Assembly (NCBI GenBank): GCA_014529385.2
Contig: CM043953.1
Coordinates: 112,224,549-112,288,548, forward strand
DNA length: 64,000 nucleotides
From: Adiantum capillus-veneris
Taxonomy: Eukaryota; Streptophyta; Polypodiopsida; Polypodiales; Pteridaceae
Reading direction: 5' to 3'
In this document: positions 55,405 to 64,000 of the stretch, piece after piece
Position numbering within the stretch: position 1 is the first letter of the stretch
Layout: every line of letters starts with the position of its first letter
The notes under the pieces: generated by a model
Seen by the model: only the letters and a program-made list of their open reading frames with translations
Told to the model about the DNA's origin: nothing
Databases searched by the model: none
Position numbers and translations under genes: made by a program

Positions 55405-55448
<44 letters not shown>

Positions 55449-55578
55449 GGTAGACGAGAAGAGAGAGAGACGACACCATCATATGCAAACCCCAAAGTGT
55501 GCCAACTGATCACACGAGATGCGTTTATATAGAGGGGACCAGGGTGCTATATATAGAGATACTATATATAGCTCAACA
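55404..55578 (-). repeat. Composite LTR copy A
   Basis: 175 bp with a (GA)n tract (55405-55444), GATGACACCA-like and GCTATATATAG sequence, ending CTCAACA. On the minus strand it is preceded by GAGTGGGGG, a plausible polypurine tract. Confidence 0.75.
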
Positions 55579-56125
55579 CCCCCACTCAAATGAAGGTCCC
55601 TAACTGTGGATGAAAAAACCCTTGGGGGCTCAAGGAAAAAACCCACAGCTCTATATATACCCACTATTTTATTGAAATGTTTTAAATATATATTTACAAT
55701 GTTCAAAGGAGCTACATCACTCCTATTTTACAATGTACCCTTTCAAGGGTCTTTAACAACCCTACACATACAATTGAATTGATGAAAATTCTTCAATATC
55801 TTTGAACATCTTCAATATATTTGAGCCACTTCAATACCTTTGAGCCCATGTACACATTGCTTGATGTGTCTTTCATCCTATAAACAACATCAACTCAAGA
55901 AACATATCAAGACGTGAAGGTTAGAAATAAATACATCACATTATCCTTAGAGACGGTTCGCGATGCCGCTCTAGAGATGGCATAGAAACAAACGTAATGC
56001 GGATGCAATCACATGTGTGGATTACATAGAAACAAACGTAACATCAATGGTATCACTTGTGCACAAATATATACAAAGTCGACATGTAATAAATACATTG
56101 GGACCCCCAAGATCTCAACTAACAG

Positions 56126-56470
56126 TTGTCATCATCATGGCTTTACGTACCATGGCATCATGGTGTTCACCATGGCATTAAGACGCTTAGAAAAAAAATT
56201 GAATAGCAATTATCATGGCTTTACGTACCATGAGATCAGAGACGCTTTCAATAAATAAAAACTTTGAAATACCAATCATCATGGCTTTTACGTACCATGG
56301 CATCACGATATTCACCATGGCATAAGAGATGCTCAGAAAATCTTGAAAATACCAATCATCATGGTTTTACGTACCATGACATCAAAGACGTCTTCTTCAA
56401 ATCAAATAAAAATTGAAACATAATAATCACCATCATGGCTTTACGTACCATGGCATCAGAGACGCTAGTT
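56126..56470. repeat. CATGG...CCATG tandem array, left
   Basis: Five copies of ATCATGGCTTTACGTACCAT variants near 56126, 56212, 56278, 56358 and 56432, most followed by GGCATCA and GAGACGC. Each unit contains an imperfect CATGG/CCATG palindrome. Flanking sequence to 56545 also has an inverted partner at 60425-60520. Confidence 0.88.
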
Positions 56471-56545
56471 TTGTGCAAAATCTACAAAACCTCAAGACAA
56501 TGACTAGTTAGTATAGATAATGGCTTGGTAAATCTTGTCATCTCT

Positions 56546-58256
56546 ACGTTGATGATTCCCATCAAAACCATCACACACGTTAGTGTACGATCACATAAAA
56601 CGAGTATTTTATGACCAATTGCAATGAGATCAGTAGCATTCATGCTATAAATCGCATCAAGTGGTGTGACCATGCTATCATTGAGGTAGAAACAAATTAC
56701 AAGAATTGACGCTCAAACATACAACCTAAAGGTGGCAAGGTCAAGGTGGCTCTAGGGCAATCCCTAGTGATGAGGAAGGACGAATGCCACATGCCCCATC
56801 TATTGATCAAAGGTTGTTCCAAGATATGTAGATTTATTGATCAAAGGTTGTTCAAAGATATGTAGATTTTTGACTAAATAAAACAACAATTGAGCACGAT
56901 CAAAACGATTGAACAACCTATTACCAAACTATGAATAACTGAGCTAGCTGAGACATGCAGACACCATCAATGTGCATGACCTCTTAGATTTTATGAGCAT
57001 CCAAAAGCAACTCTAAAAATACAAGCCGCCAACAATTCTAACGCCAGGTCATTCACTATTCTTAAAATAACATTTAATATAGCACTGCTTGTGGTCGTGC
57101 TACCAACCATAGCACTGTTTCTCCTCCATGTGTTGCCAACCGTCACACGGTTTCATTAGTTTTTGTGGCTAATAAATTAAAGTGTCACTATCTTAGGGAA
57201 ACAAAATACCTAAAATATTGGAGGCTATTGTCTTAAGTCGATGTCTGTCAGTTGTTCCTGCTATATATATGAACGAGACTGCTTTTGTTGCTCGCTTACT
57301 GTGCTGCTCTCAGCATCTGCCGCTGTGGGTGCGGATTGTTTAGACTTGGGAGACTCTATGGTTTGTATTCAGACTGTGGAGGAAACGCAAAAGACTTGGA
57401 TGCATCTAGACGACCCCCGTCGGCTCCTTCTAGGCTTGCTCCTCACCAACTCACGCTTGCGCAAACAACCTACATGCAGAGATTTTCTCATCGTGCTCTT
57501 CCTATTTTCATGGCCGTCATGAGTCCAATTGGAAGCATGTGCAAAACGATCGTGTTCAGTACTCATGTAGCCCTCGCACATCACCTGCACCCCTGCATAG
57601 CTTTGATGAAGGAGGACCTGTCCTCACGAGTTTTGAGTCCTGAGTCCTGATCACATGGATGACTTACGTTGAGAATAGGGAGGTGTGTTTCGCAGCCATC
57701 ATCAGTGTAGCGCTGCAGCATGAGGTGTTAAAGCAACTGCATAGCGAAATAGACAACGGGTCCCGAGGGGGAATGAAAGGTAGTCTCTCGGGCTCTTCCA
57801 TGCTCATGAAAAAGGCTCTGCAGGGTTGGGCGACTCGATTGATGTTGGCCTTGTCCTGAACGGTGCAAGTCAAATCCCCTCCTCTCCTTGTGAGCCAAGG
57901 ACCCTCCTCGCAAGGAATCTTGCCAATGGCTCACCGCTATATAGAGAGCTCGACTTGAAATAATGCAGACTACAAATACCAATAAAACAACGGGTATTTT
58001 ATTAACATCAACATCATGTATATGGTGCTGTGGGTTTTTATACATGAATAGTTTATTAAGAAGTTTATGAGAGTCAATGATGTTGATGACTGTTACTGAA
58101 ATTGCATTATTGCAGAGACCAACAATCTCGAACGTTGTATGTTTGTGAACTGGTGGGCGCTTTTGAGAAACGTGCAGTCAGCATGTTGGTGATGCAATCA
58201 GCACGCTGGTGAGGTAGTTTTGTTGGTGTGTGTGCAAGAGGCGCTGCTTTCTATTT
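56546..58256. other. Composite internal region, no gene seen
   Basis: Several frames (57241-57650 and 57659-57859) have no recognisable domain. CTCGAACG, TGTATGTTTGTGA and AACGTGCAGTCAGCA at 58125-58190 recur as a diverged direct copy at 59445-59515. Confidence 0.45.
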
Positions 58257-58428
58257 GCTCTGATACCATGTTGAACCGGAGGGAGAGAGCACATGTAGAC
58301 GAGAGGAGAGAGAGATGACACCAACATGTACAAGCCCCAAAGTGTGTAGAATACTCACACAGATGATGTATATATAGAGGGGACCCAAGTGCTATATATG
58401 GAGCTCATGCTATATATAGAGCTCAACA
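58257..58428 (-). repeat. Composite LTR copy B with primer site
   Basis: LTR 58269-58428, preceded on the plus strand by GCTCTGATACCA (58257-58268), i.e. minus-strand TGGTATCAGAGC, the Met-tRNA primer site directly adjoining the LTR end. It shares GAGAGATGACACCA, CCCCAAAGTGTG and GCTATATAT with copy A. Confidence 0.8.
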
Positions 58429-58651
58429 CCCCAACTCAAATAAGGGTCCCTAACTGTGGATGAGAAAACCCTTGGGGGACTCAAGGGAAAAATCCACAGA
58501 TCTATATACACCCACCGTTATATTAAAAATATCATTGAATTTACAAAGAATGCTTATGAGGAGCTACATCACTCATACCAAGTACAACAATGGCCTTAAA
58601 AGGCTCAAGAGAGAGATATCTTTGTGTAGACTGCCAACATCTGCTCACCAA

Positions 58652-59189
58652 AAATATAACTCTTCGTGAGGCAGTACTGCTGCAGTTGATTTATGTTCCA
58701 AGTAGTCGCTTGTGCAGATACGAGCCTATGGCTCTGTAGGCAGTGATACAGGAGGGCTATCACAGCTCACCACATGCGTTCTCTATCGAGCTATGGCTAT
58801 GGAAACTCCTTGTGCTGCAAGCATGAAGATAATTTTTACGTATTTCTTCTTAAGTGTTTTTCTTGTACGTTACAATCTGTCGGTTTTAGAATAGTTACCT
58901 TACAATCTGTCGGTTTTGGGTTTGAAATTTATGAGCGAGAAGGAGAAACAAGGGAGATGGCTGTGTGTGCATGGAGCATATGTCCCTAGGGTTTCTATTG
59001 GTGTTTTGTCTTCTAGCCAAACCAATGAAATACAAGCAGGTTCTATTTTGCACGCAAGTTCCGCAACCTTTGTGACCTGATTGCCCTCCTATATCACTGC
59101 CTATAGAGCCATAGGCTCGTATCTTCACAAGCGACTACTTGGAACATAAATCAACTACAGTAGTACTGCCTCGCGAAGAGTTATATTTA
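58652..59189. repeat. Inverted repeat with ~109-bp arms
   Basis: Arms 58652-58760 and 59081-59189 pair with few mismatches (for example CCAAGTAGTCGCTTGTG against CACAAGCGACTACTTGG). The spacer is about 320 bp. No coding. The outer arm end is extended by a 43-bp direct duplication (59180-59262). Confidence 0.88.
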
Positions 59190-59262
59190 GCGTTTTACTT
59201 GCAGGCTAATTTAAGAAACGGTGTTATATTTAGCGTTTTACTTGCAGGATAATTTAAGAAAA

Positions 59263-60424
59263 TACCGGCTGTGTGGCTTGTCTACGACGTTGTGTTATTC
59301 TGCCCGTGCTGTATTTTTCCTAAGTTTAGCACAACTCGATGGTCTATCCATATCGCTGGTGGCGGCAGATATTAACAAGCAGTCCAAATATGCCCACCCT
59401 CGATGCTCGTGGCTTGTCTGTGTAACTCTAGTAGACCAACTCTCTCGAACGCTGTATGTTTGTGAGCGTGTGTGGACTGGTGGGTGCTTTTCAGAAACGT
59501 GTAGTCAGCACGTTGCATGCAGGTCTTGCAACAGATCGGCAGCAGCGAGGCCGATGGTGAGAGTCGACATGTGAAGACAGTTATAGTTCTGCAAGCCTAG
59601 TCAAAGTTATGCAGCCAGGACCAGTTCGAGTGGCGATGATCTAGGATGGGACTGCAGACCGGTGTCAGCGTCCCTGTGAGGCCGATAGTTATAGTTTCTC
59701 TCTGGTGGCTGCCCCATGCCGACTATTATAGGTACTTGCAATACTTACATGAGGCGGCTGCATCTGAGGTTGTCGGGCTTAATATCACGATGGACGATGG
59801 CCTGAGCATGGGAGCAGATGAGGGCATGAACCTCATGAAAAGTCTCCCCTCTTGCTTTTATAGCGCTACCAAGTAGTGTCCATCCTGCTCCCTCTAGCTA
59901 CCAAACAGTGACCATCCTGCTCTTGATATAAATATCGGCTTCATCCAATTACCAAACAGCGCTGAGTATCGAGGGTCAACAACATGCAAATACACAATTA
60001 ATATTTGGGGGTGACGACTCGACAACTAATTTCTTGATCATCAAGATTGGTCACCCTTGCTTTGAGTTGCTTGCCCACTGACATAAAAGGCTACTCTTGC
60101 GTCTACATAGCTCTAAATTTTGCAAAGAATCTTCCTTGGGTATCGATGTTGTGGAAAGGTCTATTGCATGGCTTCAGAGGATGATAAGATTTAAGAGCAT
60201 GGAAGCATGTTGCTTCATGTTGGTATTCATCCATGCTTGCCACAACTGACTATTACACGTCTTTATTTTTATGATCACGTCGTAGTCATGGCGTGTCGGG
60301 CTTGTCACCCCTTGCAGACCACCATAAAACAATTTAAAAAAGACATTGATTTTCATAAGTAATTGTAGTGATTATTTTACTAAAGCAGGATGAAGTTACA
60401 TGATGCGTCTTCATCCATGGTTCA
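59263..60424. other. Composite internal region, mostly non-coding
   Basis: Apart from the kinase fragment at 59745-59846 no gene is recognisable. GC content is raised at 59280-59720. Confidence 0.45.
59745..59846 (-). pseudogene. Protein kinase catalytic-loop fragment
   Basis: Minus-strand reading ETFHEVHALICSHAQ then AIVHRDIKPDNLRC, ending at a stop after 34 codons. HRDIKPDN is the catalytic loop (subdomain VIb) of Ser/Thr protein kinases, preceded by a helix as expected. No other subdomain was found in any frame nearby, so this is a captured or decayed fragment. Confidence 0.6.
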
Positions 60425-60945
60425 AGATATGACAATATTTACCAAGCCATTATCTACTGACTAATCATTCTCTTGAGGTTTTGCAGATTCTGCACACAAC
60501 TAGCGTCTCTGATGCCATGGTACGTAAATCCATGATGATTTCTGTCTCAAAGTTTTTTCGGAGCGTCTGTAATACCATGGTTAATACCGTGATTCCAAGG
60601 TACGTAAAGCCATGATGATTATTGCTATTTCAATGTTTTTATTTGTTTAAAGCGTCTCTGATGCCATGGTACCTAAAGCCATGATGATTATTCTCATTTC
60701 AAAGTTTTTTAGAGCGTCTCTAATGCCATGGTGGGAATCATGATGCCATGGTACGTGAAGCCATGATGAGAAAAACTATTCCGCAGTTTGTTAAAAGCGT
60801 CACTAATGCCATGGCAAGAACCATGATGCCATGGAACGTGAAGCCATGATGACCATAACCGTTCCACAATTTTTGATATTTTTTTGGAAAGCATCTCTAA
60901 TGTCATGGTGAGGACCATGATGTCATGGTACGTGAAGCCATGATG
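60425..60945. repeat. CATGG...CCATG tandem array, right (inverted)
   Basis: Six units with GCGTCTCTGATGCCATGG + TACGTAAAGCCATGATGA variants near 60506, 60590, 60650, 60712, 60782 and 60892. This is the reverse complement of the array at 56126-56470, including its flank to 56545. Confidence 0.88.
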
Positions 60946-61009
60946 ATGGTTACTATTCCATAATTTTTCTTATATTTGTTGAAAGCATCTCTATTGGCAT
61001 GGTGAGGTA

Positions 61010-61158
61010 CATGATGTATATATAGAGGGGACCTGGGTGCCGTATATAGAGAAGCCATATATTGAGTAGCTTCACATATAAGCTCAACACCCCCGCTCAA
61101 ATAAGGGTCCCTAACTGTGGATGAAGCTATATATAGTATCTCTATATATAGCTCAACA
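61010..61158 (-). repeat. Composite LTR copy C (rearranged)
   Basis: GATGTATATATAGAGGGGACC to CTCAACA (61010-61089) matches the end of copies A and B. It is followed by AAGGGTCCCTAACTGTGGATGA and then by a separate GCTATATATAGTATCTCTA block ending GCTCAACA at 61158. Confidence 0.65.
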
Positions 61159-61179
61159 AGTATATATACTCTTTATATA

Positions 61180-61889
61180 TACTTGTGTTGAAAGAAAAAC
61201 TAGAAGGAAAGGGAAAGCTTCAAACTTCAAGGAAGTAGCTTCACCCTTCCTTTACACTTCTTGGAGGAAGGCAAGTTTTCCTCCAAGAAATCTTTTTTCT
61301 TCAAGGAGGTAGCTTCAAAGTGAACAAAAGCCTATTTAAAAACGATGGGTTTTTGTGAAGAATTGACAAAGGTGTCCTTACAACGAACGACAACTGAAGA
61401 GCTCAAATTCCCACAAGGCGAGGTTCGCATGCAAGGCAAATCGCGGAGCATAGGAAACACAAAGACTTCAATTTCACAACGTACAAGTTGTCGGTTTTTT
61501 TCTCTCTTTGCATTAGTGTGTGTTTACCATGGCTAGTGAGGATATCCCACCTATACACACATTTGATTTTGAGTACGTAGATCAAAATCAGGGCACCATG
61601 GGTGCGGCTTACACTAATATACATGATGACGATGATCTAGGAGATCATGTCCTTGTAGATATGGCTGCTTTCAAGACTTTGAAACATCACCAAAGCGTAC
61701 TTGAAAGCAACCTCTCGGCACTCAATGCAAATGTTACCAATCTTATAGAGTTACTTGTGAAATTTATGAATCCACAGACGACTCAAGGAGCCACAAGTGG
61801 CACGATTCAAGGGAACCAAGCTCGCATGACTCAACGAGTCCAAGAGACAAGTACTGCAGAAGATGCACAAGGTACCAATGCATTACTTA
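61180..61889 (+). mobile_element. TR-GAG unit 2, continued
   Basis: Sequence from TTGTGTTGAAAG onward follows 53890-54602 of unit 1 closely (CTTGGAGGAAGG, GCGAGGTTCGCATGCAA, CATTAGTGTGTGTTTACCATG). It is the part of unit 2 beyond the composite insert and is cut at 61889 by the second CACTA element. Confidence 0.85.
61528..61889 (+). pseudogene. TR-GAG unit 2 gag fragment
   Basis: Reads MASEDIPPIHTFDFEYVDQN and LSALNANVTNLIELLVKFMN, closely matching the unit 1 protein, up to GTNALL. The open frame beyond 61889 belongs to the CACTA terminus and is not gag. Confidence 0.8.
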
Positions 61890-62096
61890 CACTACAAGAG
61901 GCTATTCATATTAGCGATGCTCACACAGCGACGCTCAAAAAAAAAATTCCCGGCGTCGCTATGAGCGTCGCAAATTTACAAGTAAATTTGCAACGCTCAT
62001 TGCGACGCCGGCTGGGCTAAAAAAATAACAGAGCGCCAAAAAACTCAGATCTCATATCTGAGTTTTTCGGCGCCCTCAAGCAAGGAGCAGGTAACG

Positions 62097-62135
<39 letters not shown>

Positions 62136-62137
62136 CT

Positions 62138-62177
<40 letters not shown>

Positions 62178-62290
62178 AGAGGAAGGAGAGCCAGGTATGC
62201 TCCTTCCCTCTCCTCACTCTCGTGTTCCCTTCCCCTCTTTCTCTCTCCCTCTCTCTCGCTCTCTCTCACACACACACACACACATAGTGT

Positions 62291-62343
<53 letters not shown>

Positions 62344-62560
62344 TACAAACATAAACAAAAACGCACACACACATACATAAACAAAGAATGCACACACACA
62401 TTGAGAGAGGAAAAGAGAGAGAGAGCATGCATAAACAAAAAATGCACACATTGAGAGAGGAAGAGAGAGAGAGAGAACATGCATAAACAAAAAACACACA
62501 TTGAGAGAGGAAAAGAGAGAGAAAACATGCATAAATAAAAAAATGCACACACATTGAAAG
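62097..62560. repeat. Microsatellites in CACTA copy 2
   Basis: (CT)n, (CA)n and (GA)n tracts, then AAAAATGCACACA + TTGAGAGAGG units, the inverted counterpart of 33150-33600. All open frames here are repeat artefacts. Confidence 0.9.
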
Positions 62561-63012
62561 AGAAAGAGAGAGAAACTAATTTAACGTCGTAGGAAACTAA
62601 TTAAAATTAAAAGACCTAAAGATCTAGCCGACGAGGAGTTGAACTCAAGACCTATTATTCAAGAGGGAAATGGCATAACCAATCTATCATACTTGGCATG
62701 GGTGATAGAAAGGTTATACCATTTATCTCTTTTTATTGGCACACACATCCACACACGCGCACACACACAAGAAGAAGAGAGTTATAACATCGTAGGAAAC
62801 TATCCTAAAAGACGTTAAAGATTAGGTTAGATGTAGACTTACGTTAAATTAGATTTTGGTTTATTTAAGTTAAATTAGATTAGATTTAAGTTTATTTTTA
62901 ATTAGATTTAGGTTTATTTAAGTTAAATTAGATTATATTTAGGTTTATTTTTAATTAGATTTACGTTTATTTACGCTAGATTTAGATTTATGTTATATTA
63001 GATTAGATTTAG

Positions 63013-63373
63013 GTCTCCATAGACTGCGATGCCTGCATGAAGCGGGTGAAAAAAGCCCTCAATGGAATATAGGATATTGCTGCCTTCACTCATGGTGGGC
63101 TCTGTCGATCCAAAAGTACTGGTGAAATGTCTTCAGAAGATAGGGAAGAAGGTGGATCTTCAGGGCGGCAAGAGTCACTACATCCCCGACAATGACCATC
63201 TAGACAACCTCTAGTCATTCAACAACAACTTCAAAGTTAGTAACAAGAGCAAGAACGGTCCAAAGGGCCAATTGCTGTCGTCAGATGTGGATGGAGATGA
63301 GGCAGCGTCACCGCCAGAAGTTAACTCTCACATCTTTAGTGATGAAAATGCCAACTCTTGCCGAGTTATGTGA
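63013..63373 (+). pseudogene. Captured HIPP-like segment, copy 2
   Basis: Same segment as 32432-32792: VSIDCDACMKRVKKALNGI, then in a second frame VGSVDPKVLVKCLQKIGKK and GGKSHYIPDNDHLDNL-stop. The tail ends NSHIFSDENANS, CRVM, stop. CxxC and CaaX are retained. Here VDPKVL keeps the Pro found in HMA domains, where copy 1 has Leu. The stop positions are shared with copy 1, so the reading frame was already broken in their ancestor (or is joined by splicing that I cannot verify). Confidence 0.85.
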
Positions 63374-63504
63374 AAAATTATGTGTTAAATCAGTTTTAAG
63401 GTTCTTATAATCCCTGTTAGTTTAGTTCTTTGTTTTCAATATAACATAATTTACATTAGATTTAGATTTATGTTATATTAGATTAGACTTAGGTTTATTT
63501 AGGT

Positions 63505-63535
<31 letters not shown>

Positions 63536-64000
63536 AGAAGAAGAAGAGAGTTTTAACGTCGTAGGAAACTATCCCAAAAGACGTTAAAGATTAGGTTAGA
63601 TATAGACTTACGTTAAATTAGATTCAAGTTTATTTTTAGTTAGATTTATGTTTATTTAGATTTATGCTTATTTACGTTAGATCGAGTCCACGCAAGAATT
63701 ACTTACGGTTTAGGGTTTAGAGTTAGACGAACAGTGAAAAGATCTACTGTGAAAAGATGTTAAGATGCTGTGAAGTGCTACAGCTAGAGAAGAGGCAAAG
63801 GGGTTTTGTCCACTACATGCAGTATCATGTAGACGTGGGTCTGTAGATTTCTTGTACCCAAAAATAAAGGTATTGACCAATAAAGACGAGATTATAACCC
63901 GGTGGTTCTGATCTCCGTGCACCTCTAGACCGAGGTGTGCGGGGATTGGACATGACTAGAGGATGTGAGGTAGAGAGAGAGAGAGATAAGACGAAGAATG

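Larger units (their letters stand above)
55404..61158 (-). mobile_element. Non-autonomous LTR composite inserted in TR-GAG unit 2
   Basis: Starts TGTTGAGAG and ends GCTCAACA. Related LTR-like segments lie at 55404-55578, 58269-58428 and, partly, 61010-61158, all in the same (minus) orientation. A Met-tRNA primer site adjoins the middle one. The sequence TAAGGGTCCCTAACTGTGGATG follows each in the same way, so units are arranged in tandem (LTR-internal-LTR-internal-LTR). No gag or pol was found. TR-GAG unit 2 homology stops at about 55400 and resumes at about 61180, which defines the insert. The flanking 5-mers AAGAT and AGTAT do not match well. Confidence 0.65.
61890..64000 (+). mobile_element. 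CACTA (En/Spm) transposon, copy 2, partial
   Basis: Begins CACTACAAGAGGCTATTC and follows, in reverse orientation, the right-hand 1.9-2 kb of copy 1 (33825 down to about 31720) almost base for base, including the palindrome, microsatellites and HIPP segment. Probable target duplication TTA at 61887-61889; the other end lies outside the window. The transposase gene would begin just past 64000. It is inserted in TR-GAG unit 2. Confidence 0.93.

Noticed and set aside
57241-57859. Frames of 93, 121 and 66 codons
   Set aside because: No domain, overlapping frames on one strand and no splice support; treated as composite internal sequence.

Overview
This window is nuclear DNA from a land plant with a large, repeat-rich genome. 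The evidence is intron-bearing genes with GT-AG junctions, Ty1/Copia and Ty3/Gypsy elements of plant type, En/Spm (CACTA) and PIF/Harbinger transposases, a plant-type ribosomal protein eS25 relic, a captured plant-specific HIPP (isoprenylated heavy-metal-binding) gene, and very many CT/GA, TA, GT and poly-G/C tracts. Nothing fixes the species; a fern or gymnosperm would fit, but that is a guess. No intact ordinary host gene was found. Almost everything is mobile DNA in successive nested layers.

Layout. 1-7450: an old minus-strand Gypsy relic cut by a complete, very young Copia element (1218-6468, matching target duplications, one LTR mismatch seen, one uninterrupted 1449-codon gag-pol). 8168-17011: a decayed plus-strand Gypsy chromovirus with about 1.59-kb LTRs. 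17012-21500: non-coding, microsatellites, tandem duplications and a cluster of four hairpin motifs. 21523-23744: an unknown gene fragment abutting a truncated PIF/Harbinger transposase and its Myb/trihelix partner gene, both minus strand. 24400-24634: an eS25 pseudogene. 24997-25543: an inverted-repeat element with a degenerate AAGTGAT array and a tRNA-like pol III module. 25767-35827: an unrecognised, probably transposase-like gene, split in a coding exon by a 6761-bp CACTA element (27065-33825, CAA target duplication). That CACTA carries a seven-exon fused transposase gene and a stolen HIPP segment. 35933-36795: a histone H3-like pseudogene with a long N-terminal tail. 37094-37647: two hairpin MITE-like copies. 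37732-40312: two unrecognised broken minus-strand genes.

41905-53133: a decayed Gypsy element of the Tat type (extra archaeal-type RNase H), interrupted in its integrase by a 2398-bp solo LTR (48861-51258, GGTGA duplication). 53373 to the end: a short gag-only LTR element (123-bp LTRs, TR-GAG-like) in tandem LTR-internal-LTR-internal form. Its second internal region is split by a minus-strand non-autonomous LTR composite (55404-61158) full of inverted repeats. It is split again by a second CACTA copy (61890 to beyond 64000), inverted relative to the first and carrying the same HIPP segment.

The genes do not form a pathway. Their relationships are insertional. The Copia is the youngest dated insertion, the two CACTA copies look young, and the chromovirus, Tat element and first Gypsy relic are dead. 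The most interesting items are the HIPP capture retaining both the metal-binding CxxC and the CaaX box, the H3-like gene with its extended tail beside an unknown transposase-like gene, the tRNA-like/array inverted-repeat element, and the palindromic CATGG repeat arrays of the composite element.
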